Origin: Alphaproteobacteria bacterium
GTDB taxonomy: Bacteria; Pseudomonadota; Alphaproteobacteria; Rhodobacterales; Rhodobacteraceae
Direction: 5' to 3'
Length of the DNA: 64,000 nucleotides
NCBI GenBank assembly: GCA_030426685.1
Contig: JAUHYC010000013.1
Span: 1 to 64,000 of the forward strand
Shown: positions 25,980 through 33,628 of the stretch, piece after piece
How the letters are laid out: each line of letters starts with the position of its first letter
How positions within the stretch are numbered: position 1 is the first letter of the stretch
Position numbers and translations under genes: made by a program
The notes under the pieces: model-generated
Database searches by the model: none
What the model was told of the DNA's origin: nothing
Seen by the model: the letters and a program-made list of their open reading frames with translations, nothing else

Positions 25980-27785
25980 ATGACCGGGAGCGGACCGCGC
26001 AGCGTTCTGAGATGCTGGCTTTTAGGCACGCTGGTGTCCCTGTCGCCCAGCCTTGCGCCCGCGCTTGAGACAACACTCTCCGCCCCCGGCGCCTCAAAGG
26101 ATGTTGTCGACCGACTGGAGGAAACCTCGTCAGTCTTCACTGCAGAATCGCGCGGGCTGGACACTTCGCTAGAGATCCTGTCGGCAGCATTGTCGGATTA
26201 CCGCACCATTGTTCAGATTCTGTATGACGAAGGGTATTTCAGTCCGGTGGTCAGCATCAAACTGGACGGTCAGGAGGCGGCCAACATCAACTCGCTGAAT
26301 GTCCCGGCGCAATTCAACCGTGCGACGATTTCGGTACAACCGGGGCCTAAGTTCAAATTCGGCACCGCGGTGGTTCAGCCCCTCGCCCCCGGAACGGTCC
26401 TGCCCGAAGACTTTGCAACCGGCAAACTGGCCACCACCGGTGCGATACAAAGGGCCGCTTTGGACGGTGTGCAGGGCTGGCGCGATACCGGTCACGCCAA
26501 AGCAGAGGTGGCCGACCAGAAGGTCATCGCCCGCCATGCACAGGCACGTCTGGACGCGACGATTGACCTCGCACCGGGTCCTCAGCTCAGATTTGGCAAG
26601 ATGATCATCCAGGGCGACACAAATGTCCGTCACCGGTCGATCGAGAAAATCGCTGGTTTCCCTTCGGGTGAGGTTTATTCGCCGCAACAGGTGCAAAAGG
26701 TTGGTACACGGCTGCGCCGGACAGGCACGTTCAGTTCGGTCTCGCTCACGGAACATGACGAACCAAACCCCGATGGTACCTTGGATTTCGACGCCACATT
26801 CGAAGACCTGCCACCCCGTCGGCTGACCTTCGGGGCCGAAATTGCCTCACGCACCGGGGTCGACCTGACCGCTACGTGGACCCACCGCAACGTGTTTCGC
26901 CGTGCCGAACGGCTGCGGTTCGAGGCGGCGATCCGCAACATCGGCGGGTCCGAGGATATCGACGGGCGCATCGGCCTGCGTCTGGATCAACCCGATCGTC
27001 TCGGCCCGGATGACAACACCTTCTGGAGCGCCCTGCTGGAGCGGCGTAATACCGAAAACTACAACGTCTCGGTCGCCTCGCTTGCCTATGGTGCGCGGCG
27101 CACATTCTCGGACAGGCTTTATGCCGAGGCCTCGGCAGGCTTTCAATGGTCGGATGCGGATGACGCCTATGGGAATGGGCGCAAGTTCAGATATTTCATC
27201 CTCCCGTTTCGGTCGGAGTGGGATCAGCGCGACAGTAAGATCAGCGCCACGCGAGGCTACTATCTGGATTCACAGGTTATGCCGTTCGTGGGTTTTTCTG
27301 GCTCGGACACTGGCCTCCGTATGTTTTTCGACGGGCGCGCATATAACGATCTGGGCACCGCTGGTCGTCTGGTGCTGGCGGGTCGGGTGCAGTTGGGCTC
27401 GGTCCTCGGGCCACCTGCCGATGGTGTTACCCCGGATTTTCTGTTCTTCTCGGGGGGGGCAGGCACGGTGCGCGGCCAGCCTTATGAAAGCCTTGGCATT
27501 CCCGTCAGAGACGGCGTCGCCGGGGGCAAGTCTTTTTTGGGGTTGTCAGCCGAAATACGCGGGCGCGTGACTGACGCCATATCCCTGGTCGGGTTCTACG
27601 ACTATGGCGTGGTTGATACCTCGTCCTTTGTCGGAAACGGGTCCGAGGAACATTCTGGTGCCGGGCTTGGCATCCGGTATGATCTGGGCGGGTTTGGCCC
27701 CCTGCGCTTTGACCTTGCTGTCCCGGTTCAGGGTGACACGGGCGATGGGCTGCAATTCTATCTTGGGATCGGACAGGCCTTTTGA
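25980..27785 (+). CDS. tamA: Translocation and assembly module outer-membrane protein TamA
   Basis: Omp85-superfamily protein that with TamB helps insert a subset of outer-membrane proteins or move phospholipid. At about 601 residues it has a signal peptide (SVLRCWLLGTLVSLSPSLAPA), POTRA-like domains to about residue 260 (LSAALSDYRTIVQILYDEGY; FGKMIIQGDTNVRHRSIEKI), and a C-terminal 16-stranded barrel with the GTVRGQPYESLG region that resembles the conserved VRGY/F motif of strand-end loop 6. The last residue is Phe, as for outer-membrane proteins. ATG 25980 follows GGAG; ATG 25947 is also open. Its stop overlaps the tamB start by one base. Confidence 0.92.
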   Translation: MTGSGPRSVLRCWLLGTLVSLSPSLAPALETTLSAPGASKDVVDRLEETSSVFTAESRGLDTSLEILSAALSDYRTIVQILYDEGYFSPVVSIKLDGQEAANINSLNVPAQFNRATISVQPGPKFKFGTAVVQPLAPGTVLPEDFATGKLATTGAIQRAALDGVQGWRDTGHAKAEVADQKVIARHAQARLDATIDLAPGPQLRFGKMIIQGDTNVRHRSIEKIAGFPSGEVYSPQQVQKVGTRLRRTGTFSSVSLTEHDEPNPDGTLDFDATFEDLPPRRLTFGAEIASRTGVDLTATWTHRNVFRRAERLRFEAAIRNIGGSEDIDGRIGLRLDQPDRLGPDDNTFWSALLERRNTENYNVSVASLAYGARRTFSDRLYAEASAGFQWSDADDAYGNGRKFRYFILPFRSEWDQRDSKISATRGYYLDSQVMPFVGFSGSDTGLRMFFDGRAYNDLGTAGRLVLAGRVQLGSVLGPPADGVTPDFLFFSGGAGTVRGQPYESLGIPVRDGVAGGKSFLGLSAEIRGRVTDAISLVGFYDYGVVDTSSFVGNGSEEHSGAGLGIRYDLGGFGPLRFDLAVPVQGDTGDGLQFYLGIGQAF

Positions 27786-30700
27786 TGCGTCGTGTTGTAT
27801 ATCGCCTGCTTCTGGGTTCGGTGGCGCTCACCACCCCCATGCCTGCAACCGCACAGGACGATGAAGGCGGCGGCAGCATGATCGAGCGGTTCCTGCAGGA
27901 TACGCTGTCGGGGGATAATCAGAACGTCCGTGTGATCGGATTGACAGGCACGTTGAGCTCTCGCGCGACAATTCAGGAGATCACCGTCGCTGATGACGAA
28001 GGCATCTGGCTAACGATCGAGAATGCCGAGCTTGACTGGAACCGACTGGCACTGTTGCGCGGGCGGTTCTCGGTGAATGCCCTGACGGCCCAAAAGATCG
28101 ACATCACCCGCGCACCCGGAAAGACCACCAAGGACGAGCCCCCGCCAACTGCCGAAACGCAGCCGTTCCAACTGCCCGAGCTTCCGGTCGCCATCGAGAT
28201 CGGAGAGCTTCGTGTTGACGACCTGTCGCTGGGTGAACCGCTGATCGGTGTTGCCGCCGAACTGAAGGTGAATGGCAACCTATCGCTGGCCGAGGGCACG
28301 CTGGACACCACGTTGGATATCGACCGGCTGGACCGTGCCGGAGACACGATCGACCTGACTGCTGGCTTCGACAATTCAAGCCGCCAGATCGATCTGGACC
28401 TGACCGCGGCCGAAGCTTCGGGCGGGTTGATTGCGACCGCCCTGGGCGTGCCGGATACGCCGCCGATGGAACTGACGGCCAAGGGCTCTGGCCCTGTCAG
28501 CGATTTCACCGCAGATATCGGGCTCAGCAGCGATCAGCAACTTCGCGTGACGGGGCAGGTCAGGCTGCGCAGCGCCGAGGAAGGTGGCACGGCAGCGGAC
28601 GGTATCGCCTTCACCGCAGATTTGGGCGGTGATCTGACCCCGTTCCTGGCCGACGAGATGGATACGTTCTTCGGGACTGATACCAAGCTTTATGTGGACG
28701 GGCGCACTCACCCGGATGGCGCGCTGGATATCCCTGACATAGAGATCACCTCGCAAGCATTGGAAGTGATAAGCCAGCTAAGTCTTGGCACAGGCCGCAC
28801 CCTGCGACTGGCAGCGGTGCAAGGCCGGATCACGCCGCCAGAGGGCGAGACAGTCGTGCTGCCGATTAGCGGTGGCGACACATCAATCGGGGCAGCACAG
28901 ATTTCGGCACTATTCAACGCTGAGAATGGCAACCTCTGGGATCTGAGCCTGACCACCGATGCGGTGTCGACGCCAAATCTGAAGCTGGATCACGCGAGGA
29001 TGACCGGCCAAGGTTCGCTGGATCAGACAAGCGGGCTTTCGGTGGAAGGCGATCTGCAGGTGGCAATGGATGGCCTCGAGATGGCTGATCCGGCATTGAA
29101 CACCGCAATTGGCGACCAGATAACACTGGACGGCCAGTTCAACTACGGCAATGACCAGTCACTGCAATTGTCAGGGCTCGAGCTGGTCGGCAGCGATTAC
29201 ACGCTCAGCGCGGATGCTGTGGTCAGCGGTCTCAAGACGGGATTGCAGGTTGACGGGGCGGCGACACTGAAGGCCACCGATCTGGCCCGATTCTCGGATC
29301 TGGCGCAGCTGAAGCTGGGCGGTGAGGCATCAATAAGCGTACAGGGCCTTGGCTCGCCGTTGGAGCGCAGTTTCGACGGCAAAGTCGTTGTAAACGGTCA
29401 GGACCTCTCCACCGGGCGCGATGATATTGACCCGATAATCACGGGCGAAACCGAGATCACGCTCGACGCTAAACGTGACACGGATGGTGTGACCATTCGT
29501 GCGTTTTCCATCACCGGCGAAGCATTGACCGGGCAGGCCAGCGGCACCGTTACCTCGCCGAACGGGAACTTTGCCATCGACGGGCAGGCCAGTGTCGATG
29601 CCCCCGATCTGGCAGTGTTCTCGGGCCTCGCCAAGCGCGACCTTGCGGGCTCGGTTCAGGCCAGACTGGACGGCAAGGGCACAGTGCAAACGCTAGAATT
29701 CGACGGCCAGGCCAGCGTGATCGGCACCGATATCCAGACCGGGATGAGCGAAATAGATCCGCTGCTGGCGGGCCGCACAACAGTCAATTTTGACGGCGCA
29801 TATTCGGATGACCGGATCGTCATCAGAAATGCGACGGTGAATGGGAAGGCCCTGACAGCGCAAGTCGGTGCCACGGTGGATGATCCCACCGGCAACATCG
29901 CAGTGGATGGTTCGGCCAAGGTCAATGCGCCCGATCTGTCGCTGTTCTCGGATCTGGCGGGAAGCGAACTGGCAGGCTCGGTCGAAGTGGATGTCGCCGG
30001 CAAGGCCGCGCAAGGCAGCAAGACCTTTGACATACAGGGCAGCCTGACAGCAGACGATCTAGGCACCGGGATCAGCGCGATCGACAAACTGGTGCAGGGG
30101 CGCACGACGCTGAACGTGGACGCCGTGAATGACGATCAGGGCCTCAACATCCGTACCTTCCGCCTGACGGGCACGGCGCTGACCGCAAATGCCTCGGGCC
30201 AGTTGGATCGCGACGCAGGCGGGCTGAGTTTTTCCGCCGCGCTTGACAATATTAACCGCCTCTCATCCACCCTCTCCGGCCCTCTACAGCTTGAGGGGAA
30301 TATTGCCCCAACCGAATCTGGGCTGGAAGGAACCGCGCGGCTTCTGGGGCCCGAAAGCTCATATGCCAGCTTGTCGGGAAGCGTAGACAGCAATGGCGCG
30401 GCTGATCTGGATTTTGACGCACGCCTTAACCGGATCGAACGGTTTGCGCCCGAATTCCCTGGTACAATCTCTGCCACCGGAACCGCCCAGCGCGATGCCG
30501 GCAAATGGGTGATCGACGCCAAAGCCGAAGGGCCGGCACAGATCAACAGCACTGTTATCGGCAGCTTTGATGAAACCAGCGGCACAGCCGATCTGAAGAT
30601 GCAAGGCGGCGTCAACATCGCAATCGCCAATGCATTCATCTCACCCAACAGCCTGCAAGGTACAGCGCAGTTCGATCTGGCCCTGAAGGGTGCCCCTGCA

Positions 30701-31873
30701 CTGAGCGCGCTCAGCGGGACGATCACAACCTCGGGCACCTCGTTGGCGCTGCCGGACATCGGCCAGACAGTTACCGGGATCGGCGGTGCCGTCACTATTG
30801 CGCAAAGCCGGGCGGCGATTGATCTGCAAGGCGGTGTGCGTGCAGGTGGAGGTTTCACGGTCAGCGGTCCAATTGATCTGACGCCTCCGTTCAATGCGCA
30901 GATTGCCACGAGGATCAACAATTTGGTTCTGACCGACAGGCTGTTGTATGAGACAACACTCAACGGCCAGATTGCTCTGACTGGCGCCCTCGCGGGCAAC
31001 AGCTCAATCGCGGGGCAAATCAACTTTGGTGAAACCAACATCAATCTGGCCGCCGCTGCGGGTGCGGTTGGTGCGGCCCCCATCCCTCCGATTGAACATC
31101 TCAACGAAAGCCGCGCCGGGTTCATCACCCGCGAACGCGCCAATCTGGTCGTTGCCGAGGATGCCGCCAAAAGTGACTCACGCATTGCGCTGGACGTCAG
31201 TCTGCTGGCCCCCAAGGCGGTCTTTGTACGGGGCCGCGGAGTCAATGCGGAACTTGGTGGACGCCTTCATATCGGCGGAACGACCACAGCGCTTGTGCCG
31301 TCAGGTCAGATCGAACTGATCCGGGGAAGTTTTGACATTCTGGGACGCCGTCTAGCCCTGACCAAGGGGCTGGTGACACTACAGGGCGACCTGACACCCT
31401 ATATCGAGTTCGAATCCACAACCAGCACATCAGACGGCACTGCAACGATCGAGATCGCAGGTCCCCTGGATTCACCCGAGGTCGACGTCTTCTCAGACCC
31501 CGAGCGCCCCACCGAGGAAGCGCTGGCAATGTTGCTTTTCGGCAACCGGTTCTCCGAGCTGTCGCCTTTTGTCATCGCTCAGATGGCGGCATCGCTGGCG
31601 CAACTCAGCGGCGCGGGTGGCGATACAACCAAAGGGGTAAGAGACAGCACGGGCCTCGATACGATCGACATCGGAGCAACCGAAGGTGGCGCTGGCAGGC
31701 TCGGTGCAGGGGCCTATCTCAGCGACAACCTCTACACCGATTTCACCGTCAACACAGAAGGCGATACCGAGGTGAACCTGAATCTGGATGTAACCGACAA
31801 CTTCACCGTCCGGGGCACGGTTGATGGACGAGGTGAGACAGGGTTGGGTATATTTCTTGAAAGAGACTATTGA
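27785..31873 (+). CDS. tamB: Translocation and assembly module protein TamB
   Basis: AsmA-like bridge protein of 1362 residues anchored in the inner membrane by an N-terminal signal anchor (RRVVYRLLLGSVALTTPMPA). The middle is a long beta-taco/beta-helix of repeated strands. The DUF490 C-terminal domain (about residues 1000-1362) is complete and contains ERPTEEALAMLLFGNRFSEL and LSDNLYTDFTV, and the end GLGIFLERDY is typical. It couples to TamA by TGATG. The open frame starts with a TTG one codon earlier, but ATG 27785 is used. A 109-residue internal tandem repeat is described separately. Confidence 0.93.
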   Translation: MRRVVYRLLLGSVALTTPMPATAQDDEGGGSMIERFLQDTLSGDNQNVRVIGLTGTLSSRATIQEITVADDEGIWLTIENAELDWNRLALLRGRFSVNALTAQKIDITRAPGKTTKDEPPPTAETQPFQLPELPVAIEIGELRVDDLSLGEPLIGVAAELKVNGNLSLAEGTLDTTLDIDRLDRAGDTIDLTAGFDNSSRQIDLDLTAAEASGGLIATALGVPDTPPMELTAKGSGPVSDFTADIGLSSDQQLRVTGQVRLRSAEEGGTAADGIAFTADLGGDLTPFLADEMDTFFGTDTKLYVDGRTHPDGALDIPDIEITSQALEVISQLSLGTGRTLRLAAVQGRITPPEGETVVLPISGGDTSIGAAQISALFNAENGNLWDLSLTTDAVSTPNLKLDHARMTGQGSLDQTSGLSVEGDLQVAMDGLEMADPALNTAIGDQITLDGQFNYGNDQSLQLSGLELVGSDYTLSADAVVSGLKTGLQVDGAATLKATDLARFSDLAQLKLGGEASISVQGLGSPLERSFDGKVVVNGQDLSTGRDDIDPIITGETEITLDAKRDTDGVTIRAFSITGEALTGQASGTVTSPNGNFAIDGQASVDAPDLAVFSGLAKRDLAGSVQARLDGKGTVQTLEFDGQASVIGTDIQTGMSEIDPLLAGRTTVNFDGAYSDDRIVIRNATVNGKALTAQVGATVDDPTGNIAVDGSAKVNAPDLSLFSDLAGSELAGSVEVDVAGKAAQGSKTFDIQGSLTADDLGTGISAIDKLVQGRTTLNVDAVNDDQGLNIRTFRLTGTALTANASGQLDRDAGGLSFSAALDNINRLSSTLSGPLQLEGNIAPTESGLEGTARLLGPESSYASLSGSVDSNGAADLDFDARLNRIERFAPEFPGTISATGTAQRDAGKWVIDAKAEGPAQINSTVIGSFDETSGTADLKMQGGVNIAIANAFISPNSLQGTAQFDLALKGAPALSALSGTITTSGTSLALPDIGQTVTGIGGAVTIAQSRAAIDLQGGVRAGGGFTVSGPIDLTPPFNAQIATRINNLVLTDRLLYETTLNGQIALTGALAGNSSIAGQINFGETNINLAAAAGAVGAAPIPPIEHLNESRAGFITRERANLVVAEDAAKSDSRIALDVSLLAPKAVFVRGRGVNAELGGRLHIGGTTTALVPSGQIELIRGSFDILGRRLALTKGLVTLQGDLTPYIEFESTTSTSDGTATIEIAGPLDSPEVDVFSDPERPTEEALAMLLFGNRFSELSPFVIAQMAASLAQLSGAGGDTTKGVRDSTGLDTIDIGATEGGAGRLGAGAYLSDNLYTDFTVNTEGDTEVNLNLDVTDNFTVRGTVDGRGETGLGIFLERDY
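29291..30271 (+). repeat. Three tandem 327-bp repeats inside tamB
   Basis: Three in-frame copies of a 109-codon unit begin at 29291, 29618 and 29945, each starting FS-x-LA-xxx-L-(A/G)-GS-like (FSDLAQLKLGG, FSGLAKRDLAGS, FSDLAGSELAGS). Later shared parts are DxxTGxxxIDP, G(R/E)T, IR, G-x-ALT and the closing APDL. The period is exactly 327 bp between copies 1, 2 and 3; copy 3 decays near its end. Copies diverge at base level but share short words such as TTCTCGGATCTGGC (29291, 29945), suggesting duplication within the beta-taco region. Confidence 0.8.
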
Positions 31874-31974
31874 ACGCCCGGCGTGGTTCGTCGCCCAGTC
31901 CTAGAATCCGGTACTTGCCAATCAATCAGAAGCGCACCAGCCACATCGATACGCATTCGGTTCCACCAATCACA

Positions 31975-32009
31975 CAACAAAAAAGGGCAGACCTTTTGGG
32001 TCCGCCCTT
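31975..32009 (-). terminator. Rho-independent terminator of the porin gene
   Basis: On the minus strand the arms AAGGGCGGACC (32009-31999) and GGTCTGCCCTT (31993-31983) pair over 11 bp with one G-U, closing a small loop, and are followed by a T-rich tract reading TTTTTTGTTGTG. It starts about 20 nt after the porin stop codon. This is a textbook intrinsic terminator. Confidence 0.88.
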
Positions 32010-32030
32010 CAGATTTTTGTACAAGTCAAC

Positions 32031-33047
32031 TTAGAAGTTGAACTGCACACCGAAGTCGGCTTGCGTTGTGCTTTCACCCAGACCAGGCTTCGAGCGGCCC
32101 ACAGCGCCGCGCAGCGATGCACCGCCGCCCAGGTCGTAGATGACGCCAATACCGTACTGCTGTTCGTCGTTGTCCGCCGAACCGTCACCATATGCTGCGG
32201 TGATGGTGGTTGCTGCACTAACGTTGTAGGCCAGCGACAGACCATAGGCAGTTCCGTTCAGATCATCATCTGCAACATCATCGTCAGCAACGAACAGGGT
32301 CGCGTTCAGATCACCAAAGTCACCACCCAGGGTCAGAACGGTCAGAGTGTCTTTTTCACCACCAAACGGCCTGTCGGTCTGACCATAGGCCAGAGCGGCA
32401 GTGATATTGCCGAAGGTGTAGGTCGCGCTGATGTCCCAGCGATCGCCGTCATCAGTGTTAGCACCTGCAGTTGCAGTTTCGGCAAAGGTGCGCTGGTCGT
32501 ATGATGCACCAAAGGCGAAATCACCAACCGTGTACTGGAAGAACACAGCGTTGGCACCTGAACCGGTCGAGCTGTATTCCAGAAACTCGTAGTCAACGCC
32601 CGAGTACTGACCGATGAATTCTTCCAGGCCAGGCTCGTTGCCGAAGTAGTTTGCCAGGTTGTCGAATGAACCGGCGACGTTGCCCGCGTCGACGCGCAGA
32701 CCACCGTAGATAACCGAGAAGCGTGCACCGTTCAGATCGGCCGAGCTGGCTTCACCATTGCCGCTGTTTTCGTCAGCCTGCAAACGAACACGCGCCTGGA
32801 ATTCAACGCCGCTGTCCGTTTCGGCTGTGCCGTCGATGTTCAGACGGAAGCGCGAGACCAGGATGGTGTCATCTGTATCGACGCCTTCTGCTGAAGCAGG
32901 GTCCGCTGCAGCGGTCGTATTTACCGTGCCGGTGCGATCTTCCTGGTAACCAATACCAAAACGGGCATACCCACTGAACTTGACGTCGGCTGCAGCAACA
33001 CTTGTGGTTGCCATCAATGCAACTGTTGCGAGAAGAGCATTCTTCAT
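32031..33047 (-). CDS. Outer-membrane porin (Porin_4 family)
   Basis: General diffusion porin of the Gram-negative porin family. The 338-residue precursor starts MKNALLATVALMATTSVAAA, a clear signal peptide, then DVKFSGYARFGIGYQEDRTG, the typical first strand. Alternating beta strands and acidic loops follow, and the last residues are DFGVQFNF with the C-terminal Phe needed by BAM. ATG 33047 has GGAA ten bases upstream; ATG 33059 and further codons are also open. The promoter was not located, but the leader has a hairpin at 33074-33096. Roseobacters usually express such porins strongly. Confidence 0.93.
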   Translation of the reverse strand: MKNALLATVALMATTSVAAADVKFSGYARFGIGYQEDRTGTVNTTAAADPASAEGVDTDDTILVSRFRLNIDGTAETDSGVEFQARVRLQADENSGNGEASSADLNGARFSVIYGGLRVDAGNVAGSFDNLANYFGNEPGLEEFIGQYSGVDYEFLEYSSTGSGANAVFFQYTVGDFAFGASYDQRTFAETATAGANTDDGDRWDISATYTFGNITAALAYGQTDRPFGGEKDTLTVLTLGGDFGDLNATLFVADDDVADDDLNGTAYGLSLAYNVSAATTITAAYGDGSADNDEQQYGIGVIYDLGGGASLRGAVGRSKPGLGESTTQADFGVQFNF

Positions 33048-33577
33048 GTCGTTTTCCATGATACTGTGAATCGGCGAGCTACAATGTTTAGCTCGCATTC
33101 TCTTCGGGCAAATCTGATCTGCCTTCAATGCTCGGAGTTTATTTCTTTCGGCCATTGCACCTTCGCGCTGCTGTGCTTGATGAAGGAATAGTCAGTTCGT
33201 GAATAAGATTTCGCCTTCCTTTCCAGTCATCAGTCGCCCGCCAGCGAGGCTACCTATAGCTCTAATAAATTGATATTGAATGCTTTTACAGATATCACTC
33301 GAACTTCATGCCATCTGAGCATGCAGGCGAATCCGCAGTGCATCGCGCCCATGTCTAAAACACAGCGCTGCACTTACGCTGTAGCAAAGTCACACATTGA
33401 GACTTCGTTTAACTGTATTGCGTTCCGCCTATTGAAACTGCGCGATTGGTCACTAGGCACGTCTAGATATCGGTATCCAATTACCTTCATCACCGTCTCA
33501 CATTTGAGCTGGCGCCTCTACTTCTGATCCAAGGAATCAAGGCAAGCACCGTGATTTCGTAGCCTTAATAAAGCGAA
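33048..33577. other. Long intergenic region upstream of the porin gene
   Basis: About 530 bp with lower GC than its surroundings, holding no convincing gene. The only sizeable frame, 33270-33527 on the plus strand (85 codons), starts without a ribosome site and lacks family features. The segment holds the porin promoter and leader (including the hairpin above) and, at its far end, the formate dehydrogenase terminator. An AT-rich patch at 33255-33290 may include a promoter, but I could not match a clear -35/-10 pair. A small RNA here is possible but not supported by any structure I can read. Confidence 0.5.
33074..33096 (-). promoter_or_regulatory. Hairpin in the porin mRNA leader
   Basis: The arms GCGAGCT (33074-33080) and AGCTCGC (33090-33096) form a perfect 7-bp stem with a 9-nt loop, 27 nt upstream of the porin start codon. 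A 5' stem near the start is a common way to protect abundant outer-membrane protein mRNAs; it could also be an operator. Function is an inference. Confidence 0.4.
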
Positions 33578-33600
33578 GGGCGACCCCGGAAGGGTCGCCC
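33578..33600 (-). terminator. Hairpin downstream of fdsA
   Basis: A perfect 9-bp stem GGGCGACCC (33578-33586) / GGGTCGCCC (33592-33600) with a 5-nt loop, 29 nt beyond the fdsA stop on the minus strand. The T-tract on that strand is poor (TTCGCTTTATT), but position and strength suggest an end point of the formate dehydrogenase transcript. Confidence 0.65.
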
Positions 33601-33628
33601 AAACGTTGAGATTATTAACAATTTAATC

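Noticed and set aside
30136-31245. 369-codon open frame opposite tamB
   Set aside because: Low-complexity Ser/Ala/Arg/Pro-rich translation typical of antisense frames in GC-rich genes.
33270-33527. 85-codon frame upstream of the porin gene
   Set aside because: No ribosome site, no codon or family support, lies in a regulatory gap.
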